This document shows, in pieces, positions 1-12,334 of a stretch of DNA of 64,000 nucleotides (the stretch's first letter is position 1; each line of letters opens with the position of its first letter). The DNA comes from Isoetes taiwanensis. Its lineage: Eukaryota; Streptophyta; Lycopodiopsida; Isoetales; Isoetaceae. The notes beneath the pieces were generated by a model that searched no databases, was not told the origin of the DNA, and saw only the letters and a list, made by a program, of their open reading frames with translations. A program made the translations under genes and the position numbers. Where the stretch lies: the NCBI GenBank assembly GCA_021234155.1, contig JAJEKV010000061.1, positions 1,515,950-1,579,949 on the forward strand. The letters are read 5' to 3'.

Positions 1-3000
1 GGGCAATTGTTTGAAACGTGTAAGGTTGTTTATAGTGACCCTCACTTGAGAACCTATAAGTTCGGATTATGCTTCACATTTGCTTTCAATTGTGTGGTAG
101 CCCTCCCTTTTAATGCATGAGCAAGAGCTTGAGGCTAGAGTTGTTTTTTCCCCTTAAGGTGTTGAAGATATAAACACTCACTGGCATGTAAAGCTATACA
201 ACCCAAAAAGACTAAATTAAGTCAAGAAAATTGAAAATCCAAACCTAAAATGGCCAATGCAAAATCACATCAATGCTAAGGAAAACAAAGGATTTTCTAA
301 TGGTAAATTAGACCCTCTTGGTATGGTAGAATTAAAAACAAATGGTAAGGTAGAACTATTAGTATGGTAGAATTAGAAGCAATGCAATGTCCATAAAGAG
401 CAATTTGTGTGATTGTTAAGTTGTTTACAATGTAATGCTTTAGCCAGGCTTGCTCAATTAGTATTGTTTATAATGTAATGCTTTAGCCGGGCATTATTTT
501 AGCCACTCAACTTTAAATATTTTTTTGCTTTATGCCACATATTGTCCAATTTTTGATAATTGCATCAGCCAGTGGCTCTATTTCGGGGCATTAAGCAAGG
601 GCATGTACTATATAGCATATAAAGGCAACAAGCATTCGGTTTCAAGCTAGTTCTTTTACCACATTAAAGTTTAGGTGTAACCAACAAAAAACATCCGTGA
701 TAGATGTGCATGCCCTATAAAGCATGTACAACACATGTTCATGTTCGGTTTCTTCGAGGCTAGTCCTTTTACTACTTTGAAATTTAGGTACATCCAACTA
801 AAAACATTCAGTGATGTGATAGTTCGTCATGAGTTTGCACATATATGAGCAACATAAGAATGAAATAGTGCAATCCGTGTTACCTGTAAGTAAGTTGTGT
901 TTTTTTTAATAAAAAGAGTCTGATATATTGCCCGGATGGTAGCAATGCCTAGAGGGTTTAAAATTCATTTGCATGCTACACAATGCATGGAATATATTTG
1001 GTAAAAGAACTCCCAAGAATACCATTGCCGTATGATTGATTTGAGCTGAGAGAACTTGCATCGCCAAACAACGCAGACCAAACTAAAGACATAGAATATG
1101 TCTGGCAAAAAACCTCCTAAGAATGCCAATCAACAAACAATTATTGATGGAAAGGCATGGTAGATGTGGCCCCATCCACAACATGATAAGCTTTGCCATA
1201 TTTAGAACCACCAACTCTCCAAAAATTCCTGATAGCCAATTAAATTCTCCCCTCACGCTTATATTATGCAAAGATTTCACCTTACCAAACAGGAATCGCT
1301 TTGTATAGATTATTTTTATTTATAGGGGACAATACCCCGGATTGAGTACAACAGAATAGTAATCCATTTCGAAACAGCTCATCTGTATATTTCCTACATC
1401 CACAGTTCTTTGTTTCACTTGTACGGCCATTTAAACTTCAATAAAAATAAAGTTAGATTTGTCACATTTGTGCTTACAAATGGGACTTAGATCATACTTC
1501 CAGCAGTTCTAATGTCCAAAATTAGATATTAAAGTTCTAATCTTGCGCTTCTTTAAATAGAACTTGACCGAAGGCATGAGATCAAGCCAATTCAAAGATT
1601 CCATATTGTGATGCCGCTTTGTAATTGTTGTCCATCTACGCGATTATTTTCGTATGACACATGTGGGCAGATGCAACTAATCGCAAAGATCCGGGATATA
1701 GTTGTAGCAACTGCAAAAAAATGGCATCACGCAGAGGATGTAGCATCTCTTCCCCGCATTCAAGATGGGGCATAATATCATATGAGCATCTTGCATTGAA
1801 AGTAGGGCAAAACCTGCTCGAATATATGCAATCACTTTGTTCCTACGTAAAAGCAACCATTCTTTTCCCATAAAGATCTACTCGCTTGCATCCTCCGCAT
1901 GGGTGGACAATATGGCTAAAGAATTTAATATTAACAGATTCTATCATGACCGATGCAAAGACATGCTAACAAACCATAGCACAACAATGATCGCAGCAAA
2001 AATCTGCAAAGCCATGACAAACATATAGATTGCAAATACCGCATAATTTTACCTCCTTAAAGAGAGCCATAAAATCAAGCCAAATCGCATGCTCCTTTTT
2101 GTATAAATTAATCACATGTCCAAGTAGCAATGATGAGTCTAATAGATGTAGAGATGCCCAAACCTTCTTTGGAAGATGAATCAGCAAAGTCTTGAATAAT
2201 TGAAAGAGTTTTTTGTAAGGCGCTTTTGTTTGTATGATCCGCGCACTTGCCCCATAACACATAATCCAAACTTGCATGCAGCCTCTTCCTCGCTTTTAAT
2301 GTAGACATGAGTTATACTTTGCTCCTTTTCCACCCTTGCAAAATACCGCAGCTGCCACCGCACCTCAATTCCAAAGTATCCACCAAACTCGCCCATGTGC
2401 TAACTTTTAGCATTACGCTTCGAGAAGGCTCCTTTTAGTCCGCTTTTACGCAGACAAGAAAAACATGAGTTAAAATTATGAGAGAGGTGGCTTAAATGAA
2501 CACTACACAGAAGTACGCATAAAGAAAAAATTGTGCAAATACATTGAATGTACTAAGAAAATACGGTCATTTGGGTTCATGAAGCAAATGAAGTCTCACC
2601 AGATCTGCTCCATCCGGTGATGGCAAATGCCGCCATTGCTTCAAGCTCCAGCCCTAGATTATGCCGGGTCATGCCCAAGTGGCCCTTTTAGATGCACTCA
2701 GTCTAAGGACCTGCATGTAATAATAATTAGTCAGCGATGCAACACACCCATCGAGATGTAAAAATGCCGGGTTACGGCTACCGGTGACATGCAAACAACT
2801 TACATGTCAAAGAAAATCCGCATTCTCGAATCAAAACCCTTTTCGCTTCAAAGATGAACCCCTTTTACTGCATGCAAGGGCATCAAATAGCTCCCCCGAG
2901 CAAAAACTCGTACTACCATCCATGCCCTCAACATAAACCGACCAGAAGTTTCAAGAATCTAATACAAAATTTACAGATTGCTACTTTAAATCTTCATTGA

Positions 3001-3497
3001 ACCACCTATGCAAACGCCAAAATCATCCTTAGAAAGTAGGCTCTCCTTGTTTGCGAGCTTATAAAAACGACTTTGCACAGAGGCCCATTGTGTCGCCGGA
3101 TCAGCAAACCATTTAGAGAAACCAAGTCGGCGCTCAAACTAACTGGGCTTTGGATGGAACTGATGTACTTGGAACTGATGTTCGGCCAGCAAACAGGAGG
3201 AGCAAGATCTGGCTCTGCAAGAATAGGGCAAATCGATGCCCTCTGATAGAGCTCGGAAAAATTGAACTCCACCTTTTTGGATGACGGGAAAGCAAGGCCC
3301 TGTTTTTTTTTAACACGACCGTAGGATCTGCAGCTCTAGATCTAAGCCGTTGGATCTAGGGCTGGGTCCAACACTTACTGAATAACATTATAATATAGGA
3401 TGTGTTAAATTAGCATAGCTAATTTAATCCTTTTTAAGGTAACCCCCTAGGTTGCAATTAAGTTCCCATACCCCCATGGTAGCGTGGTGACGTGCTT
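1..3497. other. AT-rich stretch with no recognised gene
   Basis: No conserved domain or repeat end is recognised. On the minus strand, short open stretches at about 3,272-3,006 (starts MEFNFSELYQ) and 2,396-2,108 (contains SLDYVLWGKCADH) read somewhat like protein, and a possible exon ending in a GTGAGA donor lies near 2,600. These could be exons or exon relics of a minus-strand gene, but I cannot join or identify them. Confidence 0.3.
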
Positions 3498-3524
3498 GTA
3501 TTTGTACGTGTCCCGTACAAATAC
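3498..3524. repeat. Perfect hairpin, 11-bp arms, 5-bp loop
   Basis: The arms GTATTTGTACG and CGTACAAATAC are exact reverse complements around the loop TGTCC. It lies about 200 bp from the 3' end of the decayed minus-strand ORF and in no gene. It may be part of a transposon end or a chance palindrome. Confidence 0.6.
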
Positions 3525-3710
3525 CTGACGTAGACCGTATAACTACATGGAACGTCACAAATAACTTGCAAGTGCGTTCTATGAAGTCATCCCTAGTGAC
3601 AACCTTAGGTGATGTTGTTACTGACTTCCTTGTTAGGCACCTGCCAATTTATGTTCTTTTATTGCCTTTCTAGATAGTCTGGTGCACCCCATGCTGCTTC
3701 CGTTACAACG

Positions 3711-4439
3711 TCATTGTGTAGGCCAGGGTATGAATGCACCACGTGGCTGCTCTACAATCTCTATTTCGGGTTCAACAAAATGTAGTCTATGGAAACAACA
3801 GAGGTTCCATCTGGTATATTGAACATTGTGATGTTCCACAAATGCTCCAGTATATTGACCAACCACACTAAACGACAACAAGTTACTAATACACTTCTTG
3901 TGTAAGTCATGATCAATCTTGACCACATTATACCCAGATGCTTGAAGAGTATTCTTACACATTTCAGGCTGATAGAAAACTTCAACAAGAGGTAACTGAA
4001 GCTCCAACTGAGTCTCCTTTGCTCGCAACTCACCCAAAAGATTACTGAGATCTCTTTTATTATCCTGAATCATCACATCAATAGCTGTAGCAATACGCAC
4101 AACAGACGTAGTTGATGACAAGTCCTTCTTGATCCAATCACTAAAGCGCTCCCTGCTAGCATTTACTCCAGAAGTTGAGGACCTTCAAGGAAGTGGACGA
4201 AACTGATCTTTGTTAGAATTGGCACCAGCTGGCGCCGAGGCACCATCCACAGAAGCATTACCGCTATTCAAAGCACTTGTACTCCTCAGTGCACCAGCCG
4301 AGGGTGCCAATGCAGAAAAATCACCGTCCTGAAAGACATTCTCACTATAAGCCAGAGGGTTAACATGCAATGCCAAATTTGCCCCCTGCACCGGCATGGA
4401 TACAGGAGGTTTTGCAGGCAGCTTGGACGTTGACGCCAT
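3711..4439 (-). pseudogene. Unidentified ORF interrupted by one stop
   Basis: A single reading frame runs from an ATG at 4,439 (MASTSKLPAKPP) to a stop at 3,711, broken only by TGA at 4,185-4,187. The first part is rich in Ala, Ser, Gly and Pro. The second is helical, with a basic/hydrophobic stretch (RERFSDWIKKDL) and a charged heptad-like region (LSNLLGELRAKETQLEL). About 240 codons with one stop is longer than expected by chance. I do not recognise a family. Its position beside a LINE and just after an inverted repeat suggests a transposon-encoded protein such as a gag, but a decayed host gene is equally possible. Confidence 0.35.
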
Positions 4440-4503
4440 AGAGCCGAAACTGTCAGGGCCGAAAAGGCTATCAGCCGGAACCTAAAACTGCGATGCCACA
4501 CAC

Positions 4504-4536
4504 CGTTGGAAAGAGCTCTGAATCAGCTTTCCAACG
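4504..4536. repeat. Inverted repeat, 10-bp arms, upstream of the 4.4 kb ORF
   Basis: CGTTGGAAAG and CTTTCCAACG are exact reverse complements separated by 13 bp. It lies about 65 bp upstream of the ATG of the minus-strand ORF, in what would be its leader. It may be an LTR or leader hairpin; the function is unknown. Confidence 0.5.
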
Positions 4537-4900
4537 AGCTAAAAAACACCGTAATCCGAGTCTGTAGCTCAAGATATGAACACAAACGTAAAGCAGCCTC
4601 CGGCAAAAACCCTAGGGCGAGTCATTCTTCCCCTAATGCTGCGGTGCTTGACCCATGTTAGTTCCGCATAATTTATTCTTGTTTATCTGTGGATGGATCG
4701 ACTATGACGATCTTGTCCCGCTTCGCGTCGTCTCTTCAAAGAGCAATTGTCTAACATTCAGAGCTCGTGATTGGGCTGATCGAGTATGAAATAACTGCAA
4801 TGGTCGTATTTATGATACATTGGCCATCATGGAGCATTAATTGCGACCTCCTGCATTAATGGCATTAAGCCCTATATTTATTTTATTTTTTATTTATTTG

Positions 4901-6914
4901 TCATGCCCTTTGAGACCCCCAGGTCCATTGGCGACATATAGCCTCGATCTCATTGATATAATTGTTCAAATCTAGAGTTTCCTTTCGGAGATCCCACCAC
5001 TCTCGGAGAAAATCTCCTAGAAATGTCGGTTTCAGTGAAGAAAACTCAAAGAAATTAATTCCATCAATGCCATACTTTTTCCTCAAGTCAATAAACATAT
5101 TACATTTTAGAAAAGCATGATGTTCATCTCGACGTTTCCAACGGCAAGGACAGAATCGAAGTTCACGTGGTGTATTCCCTCTTCCTGCTTCTATCTGTAA
5201 ATGATGGCTACTTAATCTCATTTGCAATATGAGTCGTCTCTTCTTCACCCCTACATGTGCATGCAAATAATCTTGTTCTACATAAACCAACATTGGATTC
5301 ACTCCATCTGAACTTCTGGTTGACTCCATAATTTTTGCCATGTTCTGTCCATTACCAAATCTCGTAAGTCCATATTAGTATCTTGCAAATCTGTAAGACT
5401 AATGCCCCACCATTCTGACCATGAAACAAGTTGTTGGCATCTATTATGACCAACCGCTGACCGTGATTCTAACAAAGCTTGATGCGGCAAACGAGCTTCA
5501 TCCATATGTATCAGTCTATTGTAATAAACAAGTGTTTGGTATAGCACTTCAGTTTCAAATGGAATCATACCCACTTCAGCTAATATCATTTCATATGGTG
5601 TTTGAACCTTCACACCCAATTCTTTCAATAAGAACCTTTTCTGTACTTTCTCAATCTTAGCCCATTTATTTCTTGCTAAGCCTGGCCGCCAAACTGGGCA
5701 TTCGTATAATACCACTGGCTGTACTAAGGTTTTGAATATAAGTTTTCACATGGACCACTGCCTTATTTCTATATTTCTCCACATACTAAAAATATTATAT
5801 AAAGCTCTCAAACCTCCAATTATTCTTTTTTCAACCCCCACATTCCATTTATAATCATCAATAAATTCTACTCCAAGATATTTATACTGATGCACCTGTT
5901 CCAATTCTTGTCCTTCAAATCTCATATGTATCAACCTTCTCTTTCCTACCAGTTTTAGTCTTACTCTCGTTTACTGGCAAAATGTCTCATGGCAAAAGGA
6001 TTATAAAGTATTTAACAACAGCTGAAGCCCTTCTTTTGTTTTCGAGAGGAGGACAACATCACCAGCATAGAGCAATGCCTTAATCACATATCATCCTAAC
6101 TTCACCCCCAAAGCTCCTTCCGCTCTCTCCAACCATTCCTCTAATTCATCAACACACAAGCCGAAATGTATAGCAGACAGTGGACATATTTGTTTAACTC
6201 TGGCATTGCTTTCTACTTTGCCAACATCTTTCATTGTAAAGAATAATTCAATAAGCACATTTTCATATAAGCGAGCTACTCCATTTTGGAGTTGACGTGG
6301 CACATGCAATTTTTCCAACTTGTCCCCAACTTTTGCCTTGACACCTTGTCAAAAGTTTTGATAACTACGAAGCAACAGAAAAATGTATTTTTAGCCCCCT
6401 TTGCCCCTTCTGCAATAACCTGCAATGTTAGTAAATGGTCAATAGTAGAGTGATTTTTCCGAAAACTTGCCTGCACTAAGGCCCTCAGCTCGTGATCATC
6501 TGTCCAACTGCTAATTTTATTCTCCAAGACTGCCTCAAATAATTTTTCCATTGTGCTACTGAACATAATGGTCCTATAGTTCTCAACTCGATCCTTATCT
6601 CCAGCTTTATATATAGGTATTATCCAGTTTAGAGGCCACTTCTCTGGAAAACCCTCATTTAAAGCAGAATTGAACATTGTAGCTATCCTTATCCATACTT
6701 GCATACCTTGCGATTTCAAAATTTCTACTGCCGTACCTTCTAAATCCCTTGCTTTGCCATTAGACATCTTTCTAAGAGACAATGCAATATCGTATGCTAT
6801 AAATATATGAGGCACTTGTTCATTCACCTCTTCAAATGGCTTACTTCCTGGAACATTGTACATATCCTTAACATATTCAAGCAGGTCCTGGTGCGAATTT
6901 TTTTTCAAAGACAC
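4901..6914 (-). pseudogene. LINE reverse transcriptase, inactivated
   Basis: Frames at 6,914-6,276, 6,318-6,091, 5,934-5,746, 5,715-5,299 and 5,341-4,901 together spell a LINE RT: IPIYKAGDKDRVENYR, SFRKNHSTIDHLLTLQV, a degenerate motif A (FVVIKTFDKV, lacking the usual first Asp), ICPLSAIHFGLCVDELEEWL, the catalytic box at 6,069-6,058, YKYLGVEF, and a C-terminal Cys/His cluster near CPCRW-HHAFLKC. The catalytic YADD reads YAGD because the first Asp codon is GGT. Several frameshifts separate the blocks. Loss of both catalytic aspartates means no polymerase activity. It shares many motifs with the LINE at 15.4-17.1 kb but is clearly a different family. Confidence 0.85.
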
Positions 6915-7499
6915 CCCTTTTGCCTTAAAACGATTCCAGAAGTTTTTTTATCTTTCTTTTAGATCACCTAACAAATGTTGATGCCATTTCTCTTGCCACA
7001 ATGCATGCTTATGACGCGCAATTGAACATTTTCCGTGCTTCTCGCTTATCTAGAGTATTAAAATAGTGCTCTCTAGCTTTGTGACAGTCTAAATCCCACC
7101 ATGTTTGGTTTTTTCTCTTATGCATATACCCTTTGATACGCCCAAAAACCTTTTCTGCAGTATCTATCAATGTCTGCATAAACAATTGATTTTGCTCTGC
7201 TAACCTTTTTGGTCATTTTAAATCCCCAAAAACTACTTCAATTTCCTTACTAAAAGTTTCTGCTTTATCTCAACAGAGGCGCAATTTACCACCTTGTGTT
7301 TGCCATGGCTGATGCCTTGGAGTTCTTATCTCAAAAGTAAAGCATAATAAAGCATGATCGGAATCTGGCTAATCCCAATAGCATAATCTACAACAGTAGC
7401 ACCTTGAGGGGTATTACAAGTGAAACCATCAGTCTTGGGAAAGTGGTTCGTTCCATTATATATCACCATATCAAATGTCTCACAAGGTTGCAACAAATG

Positions 7500-8077
7500 C
7501 TATCCCATGGGATTATTATTATCATAATCCGCAGAGATCCTTTCCCAACCAATACTTTTAGCAGGAATTTCATCTAGCCAAATATTATCCAAATCTCCTA
7601 GATACACATTCCTTTGAGAATCATTTACCCTTGCATTAAAATCCCCCATTAAAAACACTATACCTTTTTGGTTAAATTCTGCTATATCATTTGCCAAATG
7701 AGTATATGGGTCATTCAAATTTAAATCCTCTTCATTATAAACTCCTCCAGAAACTATGGGGGCAAAATAAACTGTTGCGATACATATAGGTGAGGCACCT
7801 CCTTTTATTTCAATCCACATAAACTGATTGTGTCTGCTAACCTTAACAACTTAATATTTTTGCAAACCTATTTTCGTGCAAAGCAAGCTATCCCACCAAA
7901 GCCTCTCCCTCTGGCTCCTCTTTTCTCATTCCATAATGTATGCACTTTCTCAAAGCCATCAATCTCTCCAACTCTAGCACCTTCGTGTTCCAGTTTCTCT
8001 GAATCTTTTAATGCTTCTTGGACAGTGATCAACTTTCTGCAGTCAAGACTATGGATGTTCCATACGCCAAACCTCAA
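7500..8077 (-). pseudogene. LINE apurinic-type endonuclease domain, frameshifted
   Basis: The first block (8,077-7,868) opens with FGVWNIHSLDCRKL, matching the usual N-WN(V/I)R strand of EEP nucleases. The second block (7,820-7,500) is in another frame and carries GIVFLMGDFNARVND, the GDFN motif that binds metal and DNA phosphate. The two are parts of one endonuclease that nicks target DNA to prime reverse transcription. At least one frameshift lies near 7,860-7,820, and the C-terminal SDH motif is not seen before the frame ends at 7,500. Family membership is secure from motif order and from the RT that follows. Confidence 0.75.
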
Positions 8078-8227
8078 GGTCTTGAGTTCCTAGAAGCAAT
8101 CTCACACTATAACTCTACCCCCTGGATATAGGTATGTTTTCTCATTGCTTTAAGTTCCTTCACCTTAATCAATAAACTCTGCAATTCCATTTGCTGCTTG
8201 GGAGAGTGCATGATTATAGGCCTAAGC

Positions 8228-8959
8228 TTATCTTCTAACTTTTTCCAACTCTCCTGCAGCTTTGAACACCAGGATCATGCAAGAAAATATATCTTTAAAG
8301 AATGCATTTACTATTTTACCCACATCCTCAGGTTCTTCTTCTGCCAAACTAGATAATTTCAGATTTAATTGGCGATATGCCAGCACATGTTCTTCTTTTG
8401 CCCTTTCATCTAGAAGAGTAGACACTCTAGTCTCAATTTCCTCCACAATATGATCAACTGTTATTTCCTCTGACTTAGAATATTTCACATCCTGTACAGT
8501 TTTCAAATCCTTAATTTCTTGATGGGATACAACCACTGCTTGCTTTTCCTCTGCTACTGCCTCACGCAAAGAAATCAATTCTGTTTTCAATTGGCAAATC
8601 TTTGTTTGCAAACTAATCACATGTGCTCTCAGATTTTGTACTGCATCCAGAATTTTAGCAAACATAATAGATACTGACTTACCTTTAAAGCCTTCAACAT
8701 CTCTCGTAGTAGCATCATCAAGCACCTCTCCAACCTGCGAATTTTTACCTGCAACGATCGACACAGTAACATCAATTTTTTGGACATTCGGCATTGTAGC
8801 ATCGAGTTTTTGCCCTGTAGCAATAAAAGTGTCAGATTCCTGGTCAGAGATGTCGACATCCACTGTAGCAGCCTCAATTGTCAACAATTTCACTTTGCCC
8901 TTTCTCTCAGACTTCTCTTTAGGCAGCATCTTGGGCAACCAAAAAAAGCGGGTTAACAA
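8228..8959 (-). CDS. LINE ORF1-like coiled-coil protein
   Basis: A 243-residue open frame lies at the 5' end of the LINE. The N-terminus is basic (PKEKSERKGKVK). Residues of about 100-170 form a strong heptad-rich helix (for example LQTKICQLKTELISLREAV), as in the trimeric coiled coil of LINE ORF1 chaperones. No CCHC knuckle or RRM is visible, which leaves the assignment positional. It is the only unbroken frame of the element. It could also be the N-terminal part of one long ORF upstream of the endonuclease, separated by a later frameshift. The initiator may lie a few codons downstream, since two Met codons occur near the start. Confidence 0.5.
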   Translation of the reverse strand: MLTRFFWLPKMLPKEKSERKGKVKLLTIEAATVDVDISDQESDTFIATGQKLDATMPNVQKIDVTVSIVAGKNSQVGEVLDDATTRDVEGFKGKSVSIMFAKILDAVQNLRAHVISLQTKICQLKTELISLREAVAEEKQAVVVSHQEIKDLKTVQDVKYSKSEEITVDHIVEEIETRVSTLLDERAKEEHVLAYRQLNLKLSSLAEEEPEDVGKIVNAFFKDIFSCMILVFKAAGELEKVRR

Positions 8960-9090
8960 ATCACAGATATTCAGTGCAAATTTCTGCTATCCGACTTAGA
9001 ACTTTTGCGAGCGCCTACCCGAACTTGCGAGCGCCCACCCAATCGAGCTACCGACAATGCCAGGAAGACCCCCTCGCGAAGTTTTTTAGT

Positions 9091-10013
9091 TGTAGCTTAG
9101 GGAACACCTAGTTTGTAGAGTTTTTTGCAGTTTTGAGCTATGAAGGGCCGCCATGGTGAACACCAATTTTACCAGCTTAGAAGGATCGCTGCCACGCTTC
9201 TTCTGAGCTGGTGAAATTATTAAACTTTTGAATATTGCTAGGGTTCGCCTTTTCTATTTCTTGATTGCATTACCTGCCCTTGCTATGCCTTGCTTGGTTA
9301 ACCAACTAGCTTAAAAGGATTGCGGCTGCGATCCTTATCTGAGGTAGTGTTCTTAGTACTTAGAAGTCCATAGTGATGCAAAGTCTTCACGGACAATAAT
9401 GTTGCTTTTCTACGCCTTGGATAGGAAATGCAATAGATGTGGCATCTTCAAGCAGTACAGATGGAGCGGAGAAGGGTTGGGAGGTTTTTGTACTTGTGCG
9501 GCAGCATGCCGTGTAGAAAACAGAAAGTATTCTCAATGATCCAAGAGATCCACTGCAAGATTGTACGTCTTATTCCGACAACTAAAGAAGGCAATGCCTT
9601 CTGTTTGATCTATTGGTGGCATACTCTGTGAAAGTACCAAGATGTGGTTCTTCGTGCCCACTCTATGCACAAAGCTTTTCTCAGTGTCTCGTTAACATAC
9701 TACGTAATTCACGTCACCGCCGTCGTCGTCGATTGATCAACATTTCATAGGACTGGCAGTATGATCATATTTCTTAGGCAGTGCCTGACGAATGACTAAC
9801 CAGCAAATGAGGGTTGGTGGTTCCTGTGCATTTGTGAATACTGGCTACTTGAAGGCGGGACTGCTATGACTTGTACATACATAATGAGTTGCTTTTTCCC
9901 GACATGGCTAAAAAGATTGTAACATTTTGATAATATAAACATGTTCGTCGACGATCATCTTCAGCGGTTCTTTATTGTTTATTTCGTATTTACCTACTGG
10001 GACTAGTTCCAGG
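9091..10013. other. Intergenic; one small Cys-rich frame
   Basis: Mostly non-coding. On the plus strand at about 9,426-9,540 one frame encodes a Cys-rich stretch (KCNRCGIFKQYRW then GGFCTCAAAC) that starts just after an AG. It could be a relic exon of a zinc-binding protein; no family is assigned. Nothing else is recognised. Confidence 0.25.
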
Positions 10014-10331
10014 GATCGCCATGGCGATCCTATAGAGCTAGGACTCATGTCTCATTAGAGCCCAGCTCCAAACCTTACAAGAAAGATAAAAACCCAATGG
10101 ACAAGCCTCAAACTACCTGATCTACCTAATGCACAAGTACTGGAAAACACCATCTCCATAGCTAGATCAACAAGATAATACCTCTCCAATACATTGCCTC
10201 TGTTTCTCTCTCTATTCTGATAGCACTGTAATGATAGCACCCACTACAATGCGTACATGCATGTCTCCTCCACGCGTGCATGTGTATATATCACTCCATA
10301 TATAGTACACAGTTTCCTATACCACCCCAAC
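10014..10331 (-). repeat. Possible 3' LTR of a gypsy fragment
   Basis: Read on the minus strand, the sequence from 10,331 begins TGTTGGGGTGGTATAGG, contains a TATATATGG-like box near 10,300 and ends near a perfect 18-bp palindrome at about 10,015-10,032 (GGATCGCC/ATGGCGATCC). It lies about 400 bp downstream of the integrase relic on the same strand, where a 3' LTR would be. No partner LTR and no clear polypurine tract were seen, so this is tentative. Confidence 0.3.
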
Positions 10332-10739
10332 AGTGACGACCATAGTGGAAAAATGTGCCACTCCATTTTGGAGAACCCACAACAAAATACACTAGTATGA
10401 TCCTTGGGACATGTCCCGAAATGACATATTTACATGGATGTTTATGAGAGAAACGTATCTGCCTAAAGACCTAAATAACTGGTACAAACCAAACTGGCAC
10501 AAATAATTGTGACGAAATAGACACCTCTGTAATTGTGGCAAACTTTGAGAGACGATATCTTGAGTTCCAAAGCTCTCTTTGACCTGCTTCATGGCTCATT
10601 GGATTCGTATCGCTGAAATACATCCATTGATGTAGGATCCTATATTATTGAATTGTCACCCTCTCGTTTTACAGAAAAATGACCTGCTATCACCCAAAAA
10701 TTCTTCACCAATTCCCTATAATTGGAGCTATGTCAAAGC

Positions 10740-11800
10740 TGAATCCCTTAGAATAGCACTTCCCTTTCAAAATAAGGCCTGAGATCTTTGCTGTTTCCAG
10801 AATTAGGCAACAATTCCCCTTCTGGAGTCATAAAATAGAAAGCCCCACCTGGTACCTCTTTACCAATCAGAAACGGGCCTTCTCATGGGCTTTGAAATTT
10901 GGATAGATGCTTCTTAGTGGTCCTGCACAACACCAATTGTCCTTCCTCAAATGGATTGACAACCTATAACTTATCTTTGATAAGCTTTACTTTTTGTTTA
11001 TGCCTCATATTGAAGTCTGTTGCTTCTTGTCTCATCTCTTGCAATTGGAGCAAATTATTCATCCTATTATACACCTGATTTGGAGTTGAAACTTCTCCTA
11101 AATTCTCATAATAAGGTACCTCCACAAAGTAACACAAAGAAATGTACAAATGACTAGGCATTACAGCTTGCACTCCATAAACCAATTCAAATGGCATAAA
11201 CCCTGTAGTCAACTTGTATGTACACCTGAAACTCCATAAAGCACCTGTCAAGGCTTCATGCCAATTTCTTTGATTATCCTTCACTGTTTTAGCCAAGATG
11301 GCTTTCAAAATTTTGTTTGTAGACTCAGCTTGTCCATTTCCTTGTGGACAATAAGCAGAAGCTTGCACATGTTGAAGATCAATCTTTCGGTTAACTGAGC
11401 TACTACTTTCCCATGAAATGAGTTCCCAGAGCAGACAAAAGAATGGTTGGAACACCAAACTGAGAAATCAAATTGTGATAAAGGAAAATTACTGTGGTAC
11501 TTTATGTAGCATGTTTTGCTAGAATTGCTTCTACCCACTTTGTAAACATGCATGGGGTTGCCAATATATACTTATGACTCTTGGAAGATGGAGGATTGAT
11601 AGGCCCAATGTAATCCAATCCTCACATATGAAATAGACCAACACTCAAAATAGGATGGAATGGCATATTGTTATGGCCTGTTAACTGCTTGGGTGCCTCT
11701 GACACTTTTTACATCTGGTCACAAAGTCTCTAGTATTCTTGTAAAGAGTTGGCCAATAATATGAAGGATCTTCCTAGCTGTTGTTACAAAATGCCCCTGA
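10740..11800 (-). pseudogene. Ty3/gypsy integrase fragment
   Basis: Right to left, the remnants are WPTLYKNTRDF with TRCKKCQR (the CxxC half of the HHCC zinc domain, near 11,750-11,690), then the core start (D-Y-I-G-P-I-N-P, near 11,610). The best open piece is 11,458-10,964, with ASAYCPQGNGQAESTNK containing the catalytic Glu, and WHEALTGALWSFRCTYK. The C-terminal region follows (GPFLIGKEVPGG, PEGELLPN) down to about 10,740. Several stops and frameshifts interrupt it. No RT or gag is attached, so only the integrase end of an element survives. It differs in sequence from the gypsy integrase at 62 kb. Confidence 0.8.
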
Positions 11801-11884
11801 CAATCATGTGCTTGCTACAACAAATCATGAGTCTGCTGCTAACAATCATGTGCTTGCTACAACGAATCATGAGTCTGCTGCTAA
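11801..11884. repeat. 42-bp tandem duplication
   Basis: Two adjacent 42-bp copies (11,801-11,842 and 11,843-11,884), starting CAATCATGTGCTTGCTACAA, differ at one base. They sit at the 5' edge of the integrase remnant and look like a recent slippage or repair duplication. Confidence 0.9.
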
Positions 11885-12187
11885 CCAGCGACACACCTCA
11901 ATAAGAGACCTTCCATAGCCTTCTTATGAAGAATAGTTTCATGCACTACATAATTAGTTGTTTGGACTTAAGAGCATGCTTTTCTCTCTCTCATACATGA
12001 CTAGGGCACAAACAAAGGCGGCCAAGAAAAAGACTTAAGTGTTGGGGCTATGGTAGGCAGTCCATGAGCAAACCCATCATCAAAGAAAGAAGATGCGGGT
12101 AGTAGTATAAAGAAAGAAGATGCAGACAAGACAAATCTAGAAGCTGGAAAAGCAGAGGACAGACCGGCAACAGTGGCAGGCTCTTGT

Positions 12188-12334
12188 GGGAAAGCTACAA
12201 AAACAAAAAAAATGGCTCGATAGTCTCTGTTATGGTAGAAACGGAAGACACAATGACATCCGACTCTTCTGGGAAGGCTAGGAAAACAAAAAAAAATGGC
12301 TCGGTGGTCTCTTTTATGGCAGAAACGGAAGACT
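12188..12334. repeat. Degenerate two-copy repeat, 83-bp period
   Basis: A block of about 63 bp with an A-rich core then ATGGCTCG and GAAACGGAAGAC occurs at 12,188 and again at 12,271 with several differences. On the minus strand it reads as a repeated peptide-like unit (ETTEPFFFV / ETIEPFFLF), but no long frame supports coding. Confidence 0.7.

Larger units (their letters stand above)
4874..9090 (-). mobile_element. LINE (non-LTR retrotransposon), decayed, minus strand
   Basis: A near full-length LINE read right to left: GC-rich leader (about 9,085-8,960), coiled-coil ORF1-like frame, an endonuclease region with GDFNARV, reverse transcriptase, a thumb region with YKYLGVEF, and a C-terminal Cys/His cluster. 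Just past the last stop is an A-rich tail, seen on the plus strand as T/A-rich sequence at 4,874-4,899, as expected of a 3' end made by target-primed reverse transcription. The frames are broken by shifts and the RT catalytic motif is altered, so the copy is dead. Boundaries are approximate; I could not define the target-site duplication. Confidence 0.85.

Noticed and set aside
3006-3272. 88-residue minus-strand frame as a gene
   Set aside because: No domain and no supporting splice sites that I trust; kept only as a possibility in the region note.
11801-11884. CRISPR-like or satellite array
   Set aside because: Only two copies and no spacers; CRISPR is not expected in a plant nucleus.
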